Counted from the first letter of the stretch, positions 26,593 to 34,819 are shown. The stretch: DNA of 64,000 bases from Hydrogenoanaerobacterium sp032017025 (GCF_032017025.1 NZ_DALZQO010000005.1:62001-126000), one strand, 5' to 3'. The notes: generated from the letters alone by a model not told the origin. A program made the numbers and translations.

Positions 26593-27471
26593 ATGACCTC
26601 TTTTTTTAGGTTGCCGCAGCCACCCGCCGAAGTGGCGCAGGATATTGTTTTATCTATGGCCGGTGTTATGGACAGCAGTGCAAAAGGCAGCGCTTTTGAA
26701 AGAAAAGAACAATCCTGTGTTTTTCCGTTTCAGGGCTGGCTGGTGCTTGCGGTGCTTGCGGGCGAGGGTATGGTAACCGCCGGAAAGCAAACTTTTGCCG
26801 TGAAGCAGGGCGAACTGCTCATCACCCCCTGTGGCGGTGGTATGAGCATTGCAAGCGGGCTTGAGTGTAGTTTTGCGCTGCTGGGCGGCGAGCTCGCGCA
26901 GCACCACCTCACCGGCGTGACCGACCGTTTGGGGGTACAATCCGCGGTAAGCTTGTACAACCCCGTGGTGGGCACTCTTAGGCGTATTTGCAATAGTATC
27001 GAGCTGGGTGCGGCGGTGGATGGCTATTGGGGGTGTACCAAAGCATTCGCCCTTTTAATAGAGCTTTGCGCCCTAGCGGAAGAACGGAAAACCACCCAAA
27101 TCCCTCCGCTCGTAGAGCAGGCTGCAGAGCTGATTCGTACACAATATGCCTATCTCTCGGGTATTGAGGAGCTAGCCGACCGGCTGGGTGTGACCAAGCA
27201 CCACCTAATTCGAGAGTTTTCACAGCATATGAGAGTCCCCCCCGGTAAATATCTTTCAGAGGTGCGGCTTGAAAACGCCAAGCTGCTGCTGCAAAGCGGG
27301 AAATATACGCTTGAAATAGTGGCGGACATGGTGGGTTTTGCGGGAGCAAACTACTTTTGCAAGGTATTTAAAAAATCAAATGGTATGACCCCCACCGAGT
27401 ATGCGCAAAGTACGGTGCATCGCCGCCCCGCCGGCGATTTGGAAAAACTGGAGCAGATGTTTTATCTGTAA
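26593..27471 (+). CDS. AraC family transcriptional regulator
   Basis: The 292-residue protein has an N-terminal cupin-like ligand-binding domain (about 1-140, with VKQGELLITPCGGG) and a C-terminal AraC double helix-turn-helix (about 185-285, with GIEELADRLGVTKHHLIREF and MVGFAGANYFCKVFKKSNGMTPTEY). I place the start at ATG 26593 because GAGGTG at 26580-26585 precedes it; ATG 26578 has no such site. It is divergent from the sugar ATPase gene and could regulate it. Confidence 0.88.
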   Translation: MTSFFRLPQPPAEVAQDIVLSMAGVMDSSAKGSAFERKEQSCVFPFQGWLVLAVLAGEGMVTAGKQTFAVKQGELLITPCGGGMSIASGLECSFALLGGELAQHHLTGVTDRLGVQSAVSLYNPVVGTLRRICNSIELGAAVDGYWGCTKAFALLIELCALAEERKTTQIPPLVEQAAELIRTQYAYLSGIEELADRLGVTKHHLIREFSQHMRVPPGKYLSEVRLENAKLLLQSGKYTLEIVADMVGFAGANYFCKVFKKSNGMTPTEYAQSTVHRRPAGDLEKLEQMFYL

Positions 27472-27498
27472 GGAAAGCAACACAAAGGAGCATAAAAT

Positions 27499-28107
27499 AT
27501 GAGTCAATACCGCATTCGTTTCGCAAGCCTTGAAGATGCCCCCGCACTGCTTGGCATCTATACCCCTTATGTTACAGGCACGACCATTACCTTTGAGTAC
27601 GAAGTGCCGTCTGTAACCGAGTTTGAAGGGCGCATCGCAAGTATTTCAAAAAGCTATCCCTACCTTGTTTGTGAAAGCAGCGGGATACCGGTGGGCTACG
27701 CCTACGCCTCGCTTTACCGCACACGCGCGGCTTATCAGTGGGATGTGGAGACTTCCATTTATCTGCACCCCGATGCACAGGGAAAAGGGGTTGCGTCAGC
27801 GCTGTACGATGCACTGATGGCCCTGCTTGTATTGCAGGGGGTATACAATGTTTACGCCTGTATTACGCACCCAAATGAGCGCAGTGAGCGTTTTCATAAA
27901 AGCTATGGCTTTCAAAAGGTTGGGGTATTCCAAAAGGCGGGCTATAAGTTTGGCCGCTGGTGTGATGTGATTTGGCTGGAAAAACCATTGCATGACCGCT
28001 TTGGCGCGCCAGAACCTATAAAACCGGTTGCCATGCTCTGCCGGCAAGAGGTACAGCAGATTTTGCTGCAGGCAGAACAAAGACTTTTAAAAAGTAGCAT
28101 CAGATAG
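27499..28107 (+). CDS. GNAT N-acetyltransferase, phosphinothricin acetyltransferase-like
   Basis: The 202-residue protein has a complete GNAT domain of the Pat/YncA type: IRFASLEDAPALLGIYTPYV, TITFEYEVPS, and the acetyl-CoA loop YLHPDAQGKGVASALYDAL (about residues 95-113), ending with GRWCDVIWLEKPL. The family usually ends near residue 170, so about 30 residues of tail (from about 170, with a LCRQEVQQILLQAEQRLL helix) are extra. Substrates in the family are amino acids or analogues such as methionine derivatives. It starts 27 bp after the AraC gene. Confidence 0.88.
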   Translation: MSQYRIRFASLEDAPALLGIYTPYVTGTTITFEYEVPSVTEFEGRIASISKSYPYLVCESSGIPVGYAYASLYRTRAAYQWDVETSIYLHPDAQGKGVASALYDALMALLVLQGVYNVYACITHPNERSERFHKSYGFQKVGVFQKAGYKFGRWCDVIWLEKPLHDRFGAPEPIKPVAMLCRQEVQQILLQAEQRLLKSSIR

Positions 28108-28110
28108 AGG

Positions 28111-28578
28111 TTATGACCATTGTTTATCAAAATTTTTCTGTAAAAAAAGCGGCAGAGAAGCAGAGTCGGCACTGGTTTTTCCTTCAGCTGACGATGTTGG
28201 AATTTGCCAAGTGTTTTTACCTTGATCAGCAACGGACAGATTGCTGTTTTTCGCTGAAGTTTGCTCATTGCTGCTGCTTTGATCAGTGTCAGACTTGTTA
28301 GTATTTTTTGTTGTCGCTTGACTGGCATTGCTGCTTTGAGCAGTGGCGGGCTGATTGTTGGTGTTATTATCTTGAGTAGTGTCAGGTTGATTGCTGTTTT
28401 TCTGTGCGTTTTCAATGCAATCTTGTATATTGTTTTTTTGAACAGCGATGGTGGCGATAACTGCACCGACCTGTGTAAAAACGGCAGCTAAAACATTTAA
28501 CTCCTCAACCGTTCTGCCCTTAGATACCGCAATGGATATCGCACTCACGGCAGCCGCGAGATCCTCTGGACAAAACAC
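28111..28578 (-). CDS. Hypothetical protein, short helical head (DUF6774-like) with Q/N/S/T-rich tail
   Basis: This is a 155-residue protein of unknown function. Residues 5-48 form an Ala/Val-rich helical head with EELNVLAAVFTQVGAVIATI, which resembles small clostridial proteins that I tentatively link to DUF6774. Residues 50-140 are low complexity, rich in Gln, Asn, Ser, Thr and Lys, and look disordered. GTG start at 28578 with GGAGGTG 5 bp upstream. It ends 3 bp from the stop of the convergent acetyltransferase gene, with no terminator between. It may follow the 28641 gene in one transcript. Confidence 0.65.
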   Translation of the reverse strand: MFCPEDLAAAVSAISIAVSKGRTVEELNVLAAVFTQVGAVIATIAVQKNNIQDCIENAQKNSNQPDTTQDNNTNNQPATAQSSNASQATTKNTNKSDTDQSSSNEQTSAKNSNLSVADQGKNTWQIPTSSAEGKTSADSASLPLFLQKNFDKQWS

Positions 28579-28640
28579 AAGCTCACCTCCGGTTACAACA
28601 TAAGAGCCAAGGTTACCTTATGCGCCCCTGGCTCTTAGCT

Positions 28641-29180
28641 TTAGATACGAAATTGTGCGAGAATACCGCTTGCCATAAAATCAGCCATTTGCAATGCATT
28701 ATGTTCAATCGTATCGTATCGTTTAACATCTTCTTCATATTGCTTGTTTAGCCGTTCGGTTGCTTCCTTTGCGGTCATATCAAGGTGATCGTACAAAAGG
28801 TTTCTCCATTGGCGGTCATCCCAATACGGGTTAATGCTCGACAAAAAGGCTGCGATTTCATCTGCATTTGCATACCACTTTTTATTGCTTTCGGCGGCCT
28901 TAGCCGTGTCGCCCACTTTTAAAGCGGTAACGAGGTCCGCTGCAATCAGCAGATGTTCGCGAAATAGTTTTTCAAGCTGCTCGGCAATTTCGGGGCCATA
29001 AAATTGTTTAAATACTTTTGCAAAATCAGACGGATTGCGCAGCAAGCGCTCGGTTACCATTGGCAGATCCCCCAAGCCTTCCGCAGTGCTGATGATAAAC
29101 GACCTGGTCCACATAATATGCTGCTCCCACAATTTGCGCAGCAGATCAATTAACTGCCTTTGACTGCAATTAAAATACAA
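28641..29180 (-). CDS. Conserved hypothetical helical protein
   Basis: A 179-residue, fully helical, soluble protein without signal or membrane segments. Blocks such as LREHLLIAADLVTAL-like (about 92-107), NKKWYANADEIAAFLSSINPYW and IEHNALQMADFMASGI recall a conserved family found in many Clostridia and Bacilli with no assigned function. TTG start with AGGAGGAG upstream. A GC-rich inverted repeat (28602-28637, GAGCCA/TGGCTC) lies between it and the next gene, without a T-run. Confidence 0.72.
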   Translation of the reverse strand: MYFNCSQRQLIDLLRKLWEQHIMWTRSFIISTAEGLGDLPMVTERLLRNPSDFAKVFKQFYGPEIAEQLEKLFREHLLIAADLVTALKVGDTAKAAESNKKWYANADEIAAFLSSINPYWDDRQWRNLLYDHLDMTAKEATERLNKQYEEDVKRYDTIEHNALQMADFMASGILAQFRI

Positions 29181-29267
29181 AAGATCTCCTCCTAAAAAAG
29201 TTTATCAAAATATAGTATGCGATAGAAGCACACATGGAGACAATTGTGTAAAAAGGTTACTACCTCA

Positions 29268-29296
29268 TTTATTCTTTCGGATATTTATGCTATAAT
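29268..29296 (+). promoter_or_regulatory. Predicted extended -10 promoter of the CheW-CZB gene
   Basis: TATAAT at 29291-29296 preceded by TGC (extended -10), with a weak TTTATT at 29268-29273 and a 17-bp spacer; about 100 nt of leader before the ATG. Confidence 0.55.
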
Positions 29297-29395
29297 ATGC
29301 CTGTATATAGTGAAAGCCCATTGTATGCTTATGAAAAGCAGATGCCATTTGACTTGAGATGCAAACTGTTTCTATTGACAAGGAGAAGATAAAAC

Positions 29396-30247
29396 ATGTA
29401 CTACGAAAACGAAGATGTACAGACAGAGCAAACCGAATATCCATGGTTGATTTTTAAGCTGTGCGGCGAGTATTTTACTTTTACCAGCGAGCTGGTGTCA
29501 AGTATTATGATGTTACCGCAAAACATAGTACCTATGCCGAATTCCCCCCAATACGTCAGGGGTATTTTCGATTTGCGCGGTAAAATTATTCCGCTCATTG
29601 AGCTGCGCCGTCTGTTTGGCATGAAGTCGCTCACGGAAGAATACCAGGAGTTTGCGGATATGCTGGAGGCTCGCAAACAGGATCATCTGCACTGGGTCAA
29701 AGAATTAGAGCGTTCGGTAAAGCAGAACGAGCCATTTACACTTGCCACCGATCCACATCAGTGTGCGTTTGGAAAGTGGTATGATAATTTTGAATCGGAT
29801 CTACATACGATAAACCACCATATGAGAAAGATAGATGAGCCCCACACCAAGCTGCATCAAACAGCGTTGGAGGTGGAAGAATGCAAGCAGAATTGCGATG
29901 ATTGTGAGCGTGACGAATGCTTAAAAAAAGTTTTTGGAAAGCTCTCGGACGAGTATGTTCCGCAAATCGTTTCGCTGCTGGACGAAGCAAAAGAACTTTT
30001 TAAAATTGATTTTCACGAGATGGTAATTGTACTTGAAAAAGATGACCAGTATTTTGGCATTATGGCGGATGAGATTGTATCGGTAGAGGATTTGGAAGAG
30101 ATAGGATCTGTAGACAATATGGGCGGTTCCAGCGAATCGGATTTCATCTCAGGAGTAAGAAAGAGTAAATCGGTTGATAAGAGCATTTTAGTTATAGATG
30201 AATCTGCGCTCATCAGCACCATAACAGGGAAAAAGAAAGTTTTATAA
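29396..30247 (+). CDS. CheW-like protein with an inserted CZB zinc-binding domain
   Basis: 283 residues. Residues 15-78 are the first half of a CheW fold (VRGIFDLRGKIIPLIELRRLFG), and residues about 203-283 are the second half (MVIVLEKDDQYFGIMADEIVSV, then VDKSILVIDESAL). Between them, about residues 88-200, lies a CZB domain: DHLHW (H97), CAFGKWY (C123), then H150 and H154 in EPHTKLH, the expected zinc ligands. After these comes an extra cysteine cluster, CKQNCDDCERDEC (C163, C167, C170, C175). CZB domains sense zinc, and hypochlorous acid through the zinc-bound Cys. No chemotaxis kinase or receptor gene is in the window. Confidence 0.88.
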   Translation: MYYENEDVQTEQTEYPWLIFKLCGEYFTFTSELVSSIMMLPQNIVPMPNSPQYVRGIFDLRGKIIPLIELRRLFGMKSLTEEYQEFADMLEARKQDHLHWVKELERSVKQNEPFTLATDPHQCAFGKWYDNFESDLHTINHHMRKIDEPHTKLHQTALEVEECKQNCDDCERDECLKKVFGKLSDEYVPQIVSLLDEAKELFKIDFHEMVIVLEKDDQYFGIMADEIVSVEDLEEIGSVDNMGGSSESDFISGVRKSKSVDKSILVIDESALISTITGKKKVL

Positions 30248-30349
30248 AAAAACCAAAAGTGGGGCAGTCTACCACTGTACCGTCTATTTTGCAGATACTG
30301 AAAGCACCAGCCCTGAAAAACTGAAGTGATGGTATTGGAAGGATAAAAA

Positions 30350-30631
30350 ATGATTGTTTCAGTAGTAAAGATTAGGCTGTATGCGCCGTGGGTGCACTCG
30401 CTCAAAGAAAAGCGCATGATCGTCAAAAGCATTTGTGCCAAGGTGCACAATCAGTTTCACGTCGCCATTGCCGAGGTGGAAGAACAGGATATGCACCAAA
30501 CGATTGTGCTGGGTATTGCCTGTGTTGCAGATTCTGCCGCGTTTGCAGGTAGCGTGGTGGATAAGGTGCTAAATTTTATCGAAAGCAATACGGAAGCTGA
30601 AATCATTGATATTCAAAGAGAAAACAGATAG
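30350..30631 (+). CDS. DUF503 family protein (YlxP-like)
   Basis: 93 residues, the normal length of DUF503/YlxP proteins. The family pattern is clear: MIVSVVKIRLYAPWVHSLKEKRMIVKSI (read across residues 1-28), then NQFHVAIAEVEEQDMHQTIVLGIA. YlxP is a small ferredoxin-fold protein, elsewhere encoded beside rbfA and suspected to act with ribosome assembly. Here it stands alone behind the CheW-CZB gene (102 bp gap), with its own terminator. Confidence 0.9.
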   Translation: MIVSVVKIRLYAPWVHSLKEKRMIVKSICAKVHNQFHVAIAEVEEQDMHQTIVLGIACVADSAAFAGSVVDKVLNFIESNTEAEIIDIQRENR

Positions 30632-30645
30632 TACGTAAACTGCTA

Positions 30646-30681
30646 AAAAGGAGCCTCTGATTGTTCAGAAGCTCTTTTTTT
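30646..30681 (+). terminator. Terminator after the DUF503 gene
   Basis: GAGC and CTGA arms with TCAG and GCTC on the other side (small internal bulge), loop TTGT, followed by seven T. Confidence 0.8.
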
Positions 30682-30706
30682 ATGACATACACCTGTCAGC
30701 TATTTG

Positions 30707-30715
30707 TGGTACAAT
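30707..30715 (+). promoter_or_regulatory. Extended -10 element before the WYL regulator
   Basis: TGG TACAAT (TG at 30707-30708, TACAAT at 30710-30715). No clear -35. It would give a leader of only about 9 nt before the ATG at 30731. Confidence 0.4.
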
Positions 30716-30730
30716 AGCAGTGGTGATGAT

Positions 30731-31636
30731 ATGCAGATTCATAGATTATTTGAAATGACCTACCTGTTGCTGAATAAACGTAAAATGACCGCGAAGGAGC
30801 TGGCGGAGCGGTTCGAGGTGTCGCAGCGCACCATCTACCGCGATGTAGACACTTTGTCTGCCGCAGGAATCCCCATCTACGCAAGCAAGGGCAAAGGCGG
30901 AGGAATCAGCCTGCTTGAGGATTTTGTACTCAACAAATCGGTACTGTCCGAGGACGAGCAGAACGAGATTTTGTTCGGCTTGCAGAGCCTGTCCGCGGTA
31001 AAGTACCCTGAGGTGGATACAGCCCTCTCCAAACTGGGCAGTCTGTTCCGCAAAGAGAACATCAGGTGGATTGATGTCGATTTTACCGATTGGGGCGCAG
31101 GCGTGCAGGAGCGGGCAAAATTTATGACGCTCAAAGACGGAATTTTAAACAAAAGTATCATTCTGTTTGATTATTACAGCGCGGCGGGTGAAAAAACCAC
31201 ACGCAAGGCAGAGCCCCTGCGCCTAATGTTTCGTGGACAGGGCTGGTACCTCTTAGCCTTTTGCACTGCAAAACAGGACTACCGCTTTTTTAAGCTGTCA
31301 CGCATCAAAAACCTAAAGCGGATTGAGGAAACCTTTGAGCGCGAAATTCCCTGCGATGTCTTCCAATCGAGCCCAAATTCATACCGGAACAAAATGGTAC
31401 CCCTAAGGCTCTGGGTGGATGCCACAATGGCGTACCGCGTCTATGATGAGTTTGAGGAGGAAAACATTGTAAAGCATGAGGACGGCAGCTTTACGGTGAC
31501 CACCGAATTTCCACTCGGTGAATGGGTATATGGGTATTTGCTCTCGTTTGGTGGTTCGGTGCGGGTGTTGCAGCCGACTACCATTCGAGACGAAATTATT
31601 CGGCGCCTTCAAACCGCGTTAAAACAGTATTTATAA
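30731..31636 (+). CDS. HTH + WYL domain transcriptional regulator (YafY type)
   Basis: 301 residues. N-terminal winged helix-turn-helix (about 1-60: KMTAKELAERFEVSQRTIYRDVDTLSAAGIP), a WYL domain (about 130-225; LMFRGQGWYLLAFC carries the WYL signature) and a C-terminal WCX region. WYL domains bind small ligands or nucleic acid and are common in one-component regulators of stress, metabolism and defence. ATG 30731 is preceded by a GTGGTGAT sequence; an in-frame GTG at 30704 would overlap the -10. The gene just downstream, a GyrI-like protein, is the likely partner or target. Confidence 0.88.
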   Translation: MQIHRLFEMTYLLLNKRKMTAKELAERFEVSQRTIYRDVDTLSAAGIPIYASKGKGGGISLLEDFVLNKSVLSEDEQNEILFGLQSLSAVKYPEVDTALSKLGSLFRKENIRWIDVDFTDWGAGVQERAKFMTLKDGILNKSIILFDYYSAAGEKTTRKAEPLRLMFRGQGWYLLAFCTAKQDYRFFKLSRIKNLKRIEETFEREIPCDVFQSSPNSYRNKMVPLRLWVDATMAYRVYDEFEEENIVKHEDGSFTVTTEFPLGEWVYGYLLSFGGSVRVLQPTTIRDEIIRRLQTALKQYL

Positions 31637-31702
31637 ATATGACATGCTGTTGTCAATATATCCCCTGTACAATAAGGTTATTAAAACACAGGAGGAATTG
31701 CA

Positions 31703-32326
31703 ATGAATGGCAAATTGGATTTTAAAAAGCAGGAAAAAGCACTCTACCTTCCGAGAGGAACCCCCGAGCTGGTGGAAGTTCCCCCCATGCAGTACCTGAT
31801 GCTGGACGGGTGCGGCGACCCAAACGGCGAGCAATATAAAAATGCTGTTGAAGTGCTGTATGCAATTGCTTATACCATTAAAATGAGCAAAGAGCATCCA
31901 CAGGGCTGGCTGGATTACACAGTTCCACCCTTGGAGGGCTTGTGGGATTGCGGCTGTGACGGCTTCGAGCTCGAAAAACGGCAGCAATGGGCTTGGACTT
32001 CGATGATCCGCCAGCCCGACTTTGTAACACAGAATGTTTTGAGAAAAGCGAAGGAGACCTTAGCAGTGAAAAAACCTCAGCTGGATACATCAGGAGTGCG
32101 CCTTTCCGCTTATGAGGAGGGTTTGTGTGTACAGCTGATGCACATCGGCCCGTACAGCACCGAGCAGGAATCGATTGATAAAATAGCGCAGTTTGTAGCG
32201 CAAAACAACTTGACAGATGAGTGCGGAAACGACCGTCGGCATCACGAAATTTATCTGAGCGACCCGCGAAAGGCCGCGCCAGAAAACCTGAAGACAATCC
32301 TCCGTCACCCTGTTGCCCACAAATAA
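31703..32326 (+). CDS. GyrI-like small-molecule-binding domain protein
   Basis: 207 residues with the GyrI-like (AraC effector-binding) fold as a stand-alone protein: FKKQEKALYLPRGTPELVEVPP start, then MQYLMLDGCGDPNG, a central LEGLWDCG, and the C-terminal HHEIYLSDPRKAAPENLKTILRHPV (read across 180-205), typical of the YdhM/GyrI-like group. These bind or hydrolyse small hydrophobic compounds. AGGAGG lies before the ATG. It is followed 11 bp later by a GNAT-YoaP gene and preceded by a WYL regulator, as often seen in Clostridia. Confidence 0.85.
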   Translation: MNGKLDFKKQEKALYLPRGTPELVEVPPMQYLMLDGCGDPNGEQYKNAVEVLYAIAYTIKMSKEHPQGWLDYTVPPLEGLWDCGCDGFELEKRQQWAWTSMIRQPDFVTQNVLRKAKETLAVKKPQLDTSGVRLSAYEEGLCVQLMHIGPYSTEQESIDKIAQFVAQNNLTDECGNDRRHHEIYLSDPRKAAPENLKTILRHPVAHK

Positions 32327-32337
32327 AGGAGTATGCT

Positions 32338-33093
32338 ATGGATATTATTGAGGTAAACCGTGATAATATTGGGCGGGAGCACATCTGCTGCGCCCTTGCC
32401 GATAAAAAAAGTGACGTGGGTGCCGCAAGCAAAAAAGCATGGATGCAAAGCTGCTTTGCAGATGGCTACGTATTTAAAAAGCTGAATGCCCGCGGCAAGG
32501 TGCTGATTGAATATGTCCCTGCCGAAAATGCATGGAGTCCCATCGAGGCAGACGGCTATCTGTTCATCGATTGCTTCTGGGTATCGGGGCAGTTTAAAGG
32601 GCAGGGTTATGCAAACGCGCTGTTAAACGAGGCAATTGCAGCGGCAAAGCAGCAGGGTAAGCTTGGTTTGGCGGCGCTTTGTACGCAAAAAAAGATGCCG
32701 TTCCTTTCCGACCCGAAGTATTACAAATATAAGGGCTTTACCGTGGCAGATACCGCCCAGCCGTACTATGAACTGCTGTACCTACCGTTTGCAGAGCACG
32801 CGCCCGTACCGAAATTTAAGGCTTGTGCCAAAACAGGGGTTATTACGGAGCCAGGGCTGGTGTTTTACTATACCGACCACTGCCCACACAATGCCAAATA
32901 CATTCCGCAGATTGTTGCGGCAATCAAGGCACGCGGTATACCGGTTACCGTGCATAAAATCGAAACCAAAGTGCAGGCGCAAAATGCACCCAACCCATTT
33001 ACCACCTATGCTTTTTATGATCAGGGCAAGTTTGTTACCAACGAGATATTTGGCGATAAAAAACTTGAGAAGTTCTTAGAATCAATATTATAA
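32338..33093 (+). CDS. GNAT acetyltransferase with C-terminal YoaP domain
   Basis: 251 residues. Residues 1-160 are a GNAT domain (acetyl-CoA loop near VSGQFKGQGYANALLNEAI), and residues about 165-251 are a YoaP-like domain with a thioredoxin-like start, YTDHCPHNAKYIPQI. The Cys in DHCPHN occupies the redox-motif position, but only one Cys is present there. The start is ATG 32338 with AAAGGAG upstream; a longer frame from 32221 lies inside the previous gene. The substrate is unknown. A strong terminator follows. Confidence 0.88.
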   Translation: MDIIEVNRDNIGREHICCALADKKSDVGAASKKAWMQSCFADGYVFKKLNARGKVLIEYVPAENAWSPIEADGYLFIDCFWVSGQFKGQGYANALLNEAIAAAKQQGKLGLAALCTQKKMPFLSDPKYYKYKGFTVADTAQPYYELLYLPFAEHAPVPKFKACAKTGVITEPGLVFYYTDHCPHNAKYIPQIVAAIKARGIPVTVHKIETKVQAQNAPNPFTTYAFYDQGKFVTNEIFGDKKLEKFLESIL

Positions 33094-33129
33094 AAAAGGA
33101 ACAGGCTTTCGAAAGCCTGTTCCTTCTTT
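33092..33129 (+). terminator. Terminator after the GNAT-YoaP gene
   Basis: Perfect palindrome of 30 bases centred on TTCGAA (arms AAGGAACAGGCTTTC) preceded by A-run and followed by CTTTA. Confidence 0.85.
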
Positions 33130-33234
33130 ATAATATTCATTAACACAATTCACGGCAAAAGAATAGGATACTAACGAATAAATACGTGTTTTTTACTGTT
33201 TTTTAACATTAAGCAGCAGGGTGGAGGTGTCTTG

Positions 33235-34212
33235 ATGTTTGCTTATAAAAGGATTTCGCAAACTTTTCGGTCGTCACATCAAATCCCCTTTGATGACTCA
33301 TCCAAAATTATTATTATGAGCGACTGCCACCGTGGCGACGGAAGTTGGGCAGATAATTTTGCGAAAAACCAAAACCTATTTTTCGCCGCATTGGATTACT
33401 ACAATCAGCAAAAATATACCTATATTGAGCTTGGTGATGGAGACGAGCTTTGGGAAAACAAAAAACTCTCGGATATTATTGAGATACACGGCAACGCATT
33501 TTGGATTATGTCTCGTTTTTATAGAGACAATCGGCTGCATCTGCTCTTTGGCAACCACGATATGGTAAAGAAAAACTTCCGCCTTGTAGAAAACGATTAC
33601 AATAATTATTACGACGCCCGGCAAAAAAAATATACCCCTTTGTTCCCGGGTATTAAAATTCATGAAGGTATTATTTTGCGCCACACATCCACAGGCAAAA
33701 AGATATTTCTATTACATGGTCATCAGGCAGATTTTTTAAACGATACCTTATGGAGGTTAAGCCGATTTTTGGTACGTTATTTTTGGAAACCACTGGAATC
33801 GGTTGGCGTAAAAGACCCCACCAGTGCTGCGAAAAACTATAAACGAAAAAAGCAGGTGGAAAAAAAGCTGACAAAATGGTCGGTAAAAGAGGAGCAAATG
33901 CTGATTGCCGGGCATACCCACAGGCCGGTGTTGCCCGACCTTGGCGAACCGCTTTACTTTAACGACGGCAGCTGTGTTCATCCGCGCTGCATTACAGGAA
34001 TTGAAATTGTACGGGGGGAGATTCTGCTCGTAAAATGGAGCTATAAAACCAAAAGCGATGGTACGGTGTATGTGGGCAGGCAGGTGCTTGCAGGGCCCAA
34101 CAGGCTGGAGGATTATTTTAGACCGGCGGAGGATGGAGAATTGTATCGATATCTTGGATCAGCCAATACAGCAATGCCAACTGAATCAAAACATATTTTT
34201 TGTAAAAGATAA
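33235..34212 (+). CDS. Calcineurin-like metallophosphoesterase
   Basis: 325 residues with all five metallophosphatase motifs: MSDCHRGDGSW (D-x-H), LGDGDELWEN (GD-x-x-E), FGNHDMV (GNHD), LLHGHQADF and AGHTHRP (GHTH). The spacing, and the HQAD block, resemble UDP-2,3-diacylglucosamine hydrolase-like and YpfB-type phosphatases. It would use two divalent metal ions to cleave phosphoesters; the substrate is unknown. ATG 33235 with GGAGGTG 5 bp upstream; TTG 33232 would be too close to it. Confidence 0.9.
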   Translation: MFAYKRISQTFRSSHQIPFDDSSKIIIMSDCHRGDGSWADNFAKNQNLFFAALDYYNQQKYTYIELGDGDELWENKKLSDIIEIHGNAFWIMSRFYRDNRLHLLFGNHDMVKKNFRLVENDYNNYYDARQKKYTPLFPGIKIHEGIILRHTSTGKKIFLLHGHQADFLNDTLWRLSRFLVRYFWKPLESVGVKDPTSAAKNYKRKKQVEKKLTKWSVKEEQMLIAGHTHRPVLPDLGEPLYFNDGSCVHPRCITGIEIVRGEILLVKWSYKTKSDGTVYVGRQVLAGPNRLEDYFRPAEDGELYRYLGSANTAMPTESKHIFCKR

Positions 34213-34312
34213 TCTACAGGCAATAAAACAGGACGAAAACCGCACTTTTCGAATAGAGGCATATAAAAATACTTATTTATGGGCACTATGAATTTTCCGG
34301 GAGGATGAAAAA

Positions 34313-34606
34313 ATGAAAAGAACCATTGCAGCGCTGGCGGCAGTGTGTATTTTGCTGTTTACGGGATGCACCAAAAAGCCGGAGAATATCACCTTTACCG
34401 CGACGATTGAGAGTATATCGGAACAAAGCATCATGGTCACCACTGCGGATGATGTCGGCTTTGACAAAGCGAGCGTAGGAATTGCGGATGTTGAGGTGAA
34501 TTTTAACCTGTTTGAGGGGCAGACCGTGGAGCTGACGATTCGCCCCGAAATCAGAGAGAGTTACCCCGTGCAGGTTACCGCGGTTGCAATTAAGCCGGTA
34601 GAGTAA
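34313..34606 (+). CDS. Small putative lipoprotein
   Basis: 97 residues: basic start MKRT, hydrophobic segment, and lipobox LFTGC with the lipid-modified Cys at residue 19, so an exported lipoprotein of about 79 residues. The mature part (ITFTATIESISEQSIMVTT) looks like a small OB-fold, as in DUF3221/YobA-like proteins. Function unknown. GGGAGGATG lies before the ATG. A bidirectional terminator follows. Confidence 0.8.
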   Translation: MKRTIAALAAVCILLFTGCTKKPENITFTATIESISEQSIMVTTADDVGFDKASVGIADVEVNFNLFEGQTVELTIRPEIRESYPVQVTAVAIKPVE

Positions 34607-34618
34607 TCGGAGCAGCCA

Positions 34619-34819
34619 TTAGGTGCAAATCAAACATAAAAAAGAAGGTTCAGAGTGGAAGAGATCATCTCCATTCTGAACCTTTTTGCGGTTATAAACT
34701 TTTGGGTTTGCGGGTTTTTTGGTAACCGGGTTTACAGCGCCCCAGGTAATACGGTTTGCAAGATTGAGTTCACGCTTCGCTTTTTTGCTGAGCTTTTCTT
34801 TCGGTACAAATTTTTTCAT
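34619..34819 (-). CDS. Small basic conserved clostridial protein
   Basis: 66 residues, rich in Lys and Arg in the first 46: MKKFVPKEKLSKKAKRELNL, then RITWGAVNPVTKKPANPK. I recognise the head as a short conserved protein common in Clostridia that usually ends near YNRKK. Here the frame continues for about 20 more residues, which are encoded by the terminator hairpin at 34643-34687. ATG 34819 with GAAAGG 9 bp upstream; ATG 34828 would leave no spacing. Function unknown. Confidence 0.7.
   Translation of the reverse strand: MKKFVPKEKLSKKAKRELNLANRITWGAVNPVTKKPANPKVYNRKKVQNGDDLFHSEPSFLCLICT
34643..34687. terminator. Bidirectional terminator, overlapping the end of the small basic gene
   Basis: Outer arms AAGGTTCAGA and TCTGAACCTT, inner arms TGGA/TCCA around GATCA, T-run on the plus strand and A-run on the left. 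It ends the lipoprotein transcript, and on the minus strand lies inside the reading frame of the small basic protein. Confidence 0.8.
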
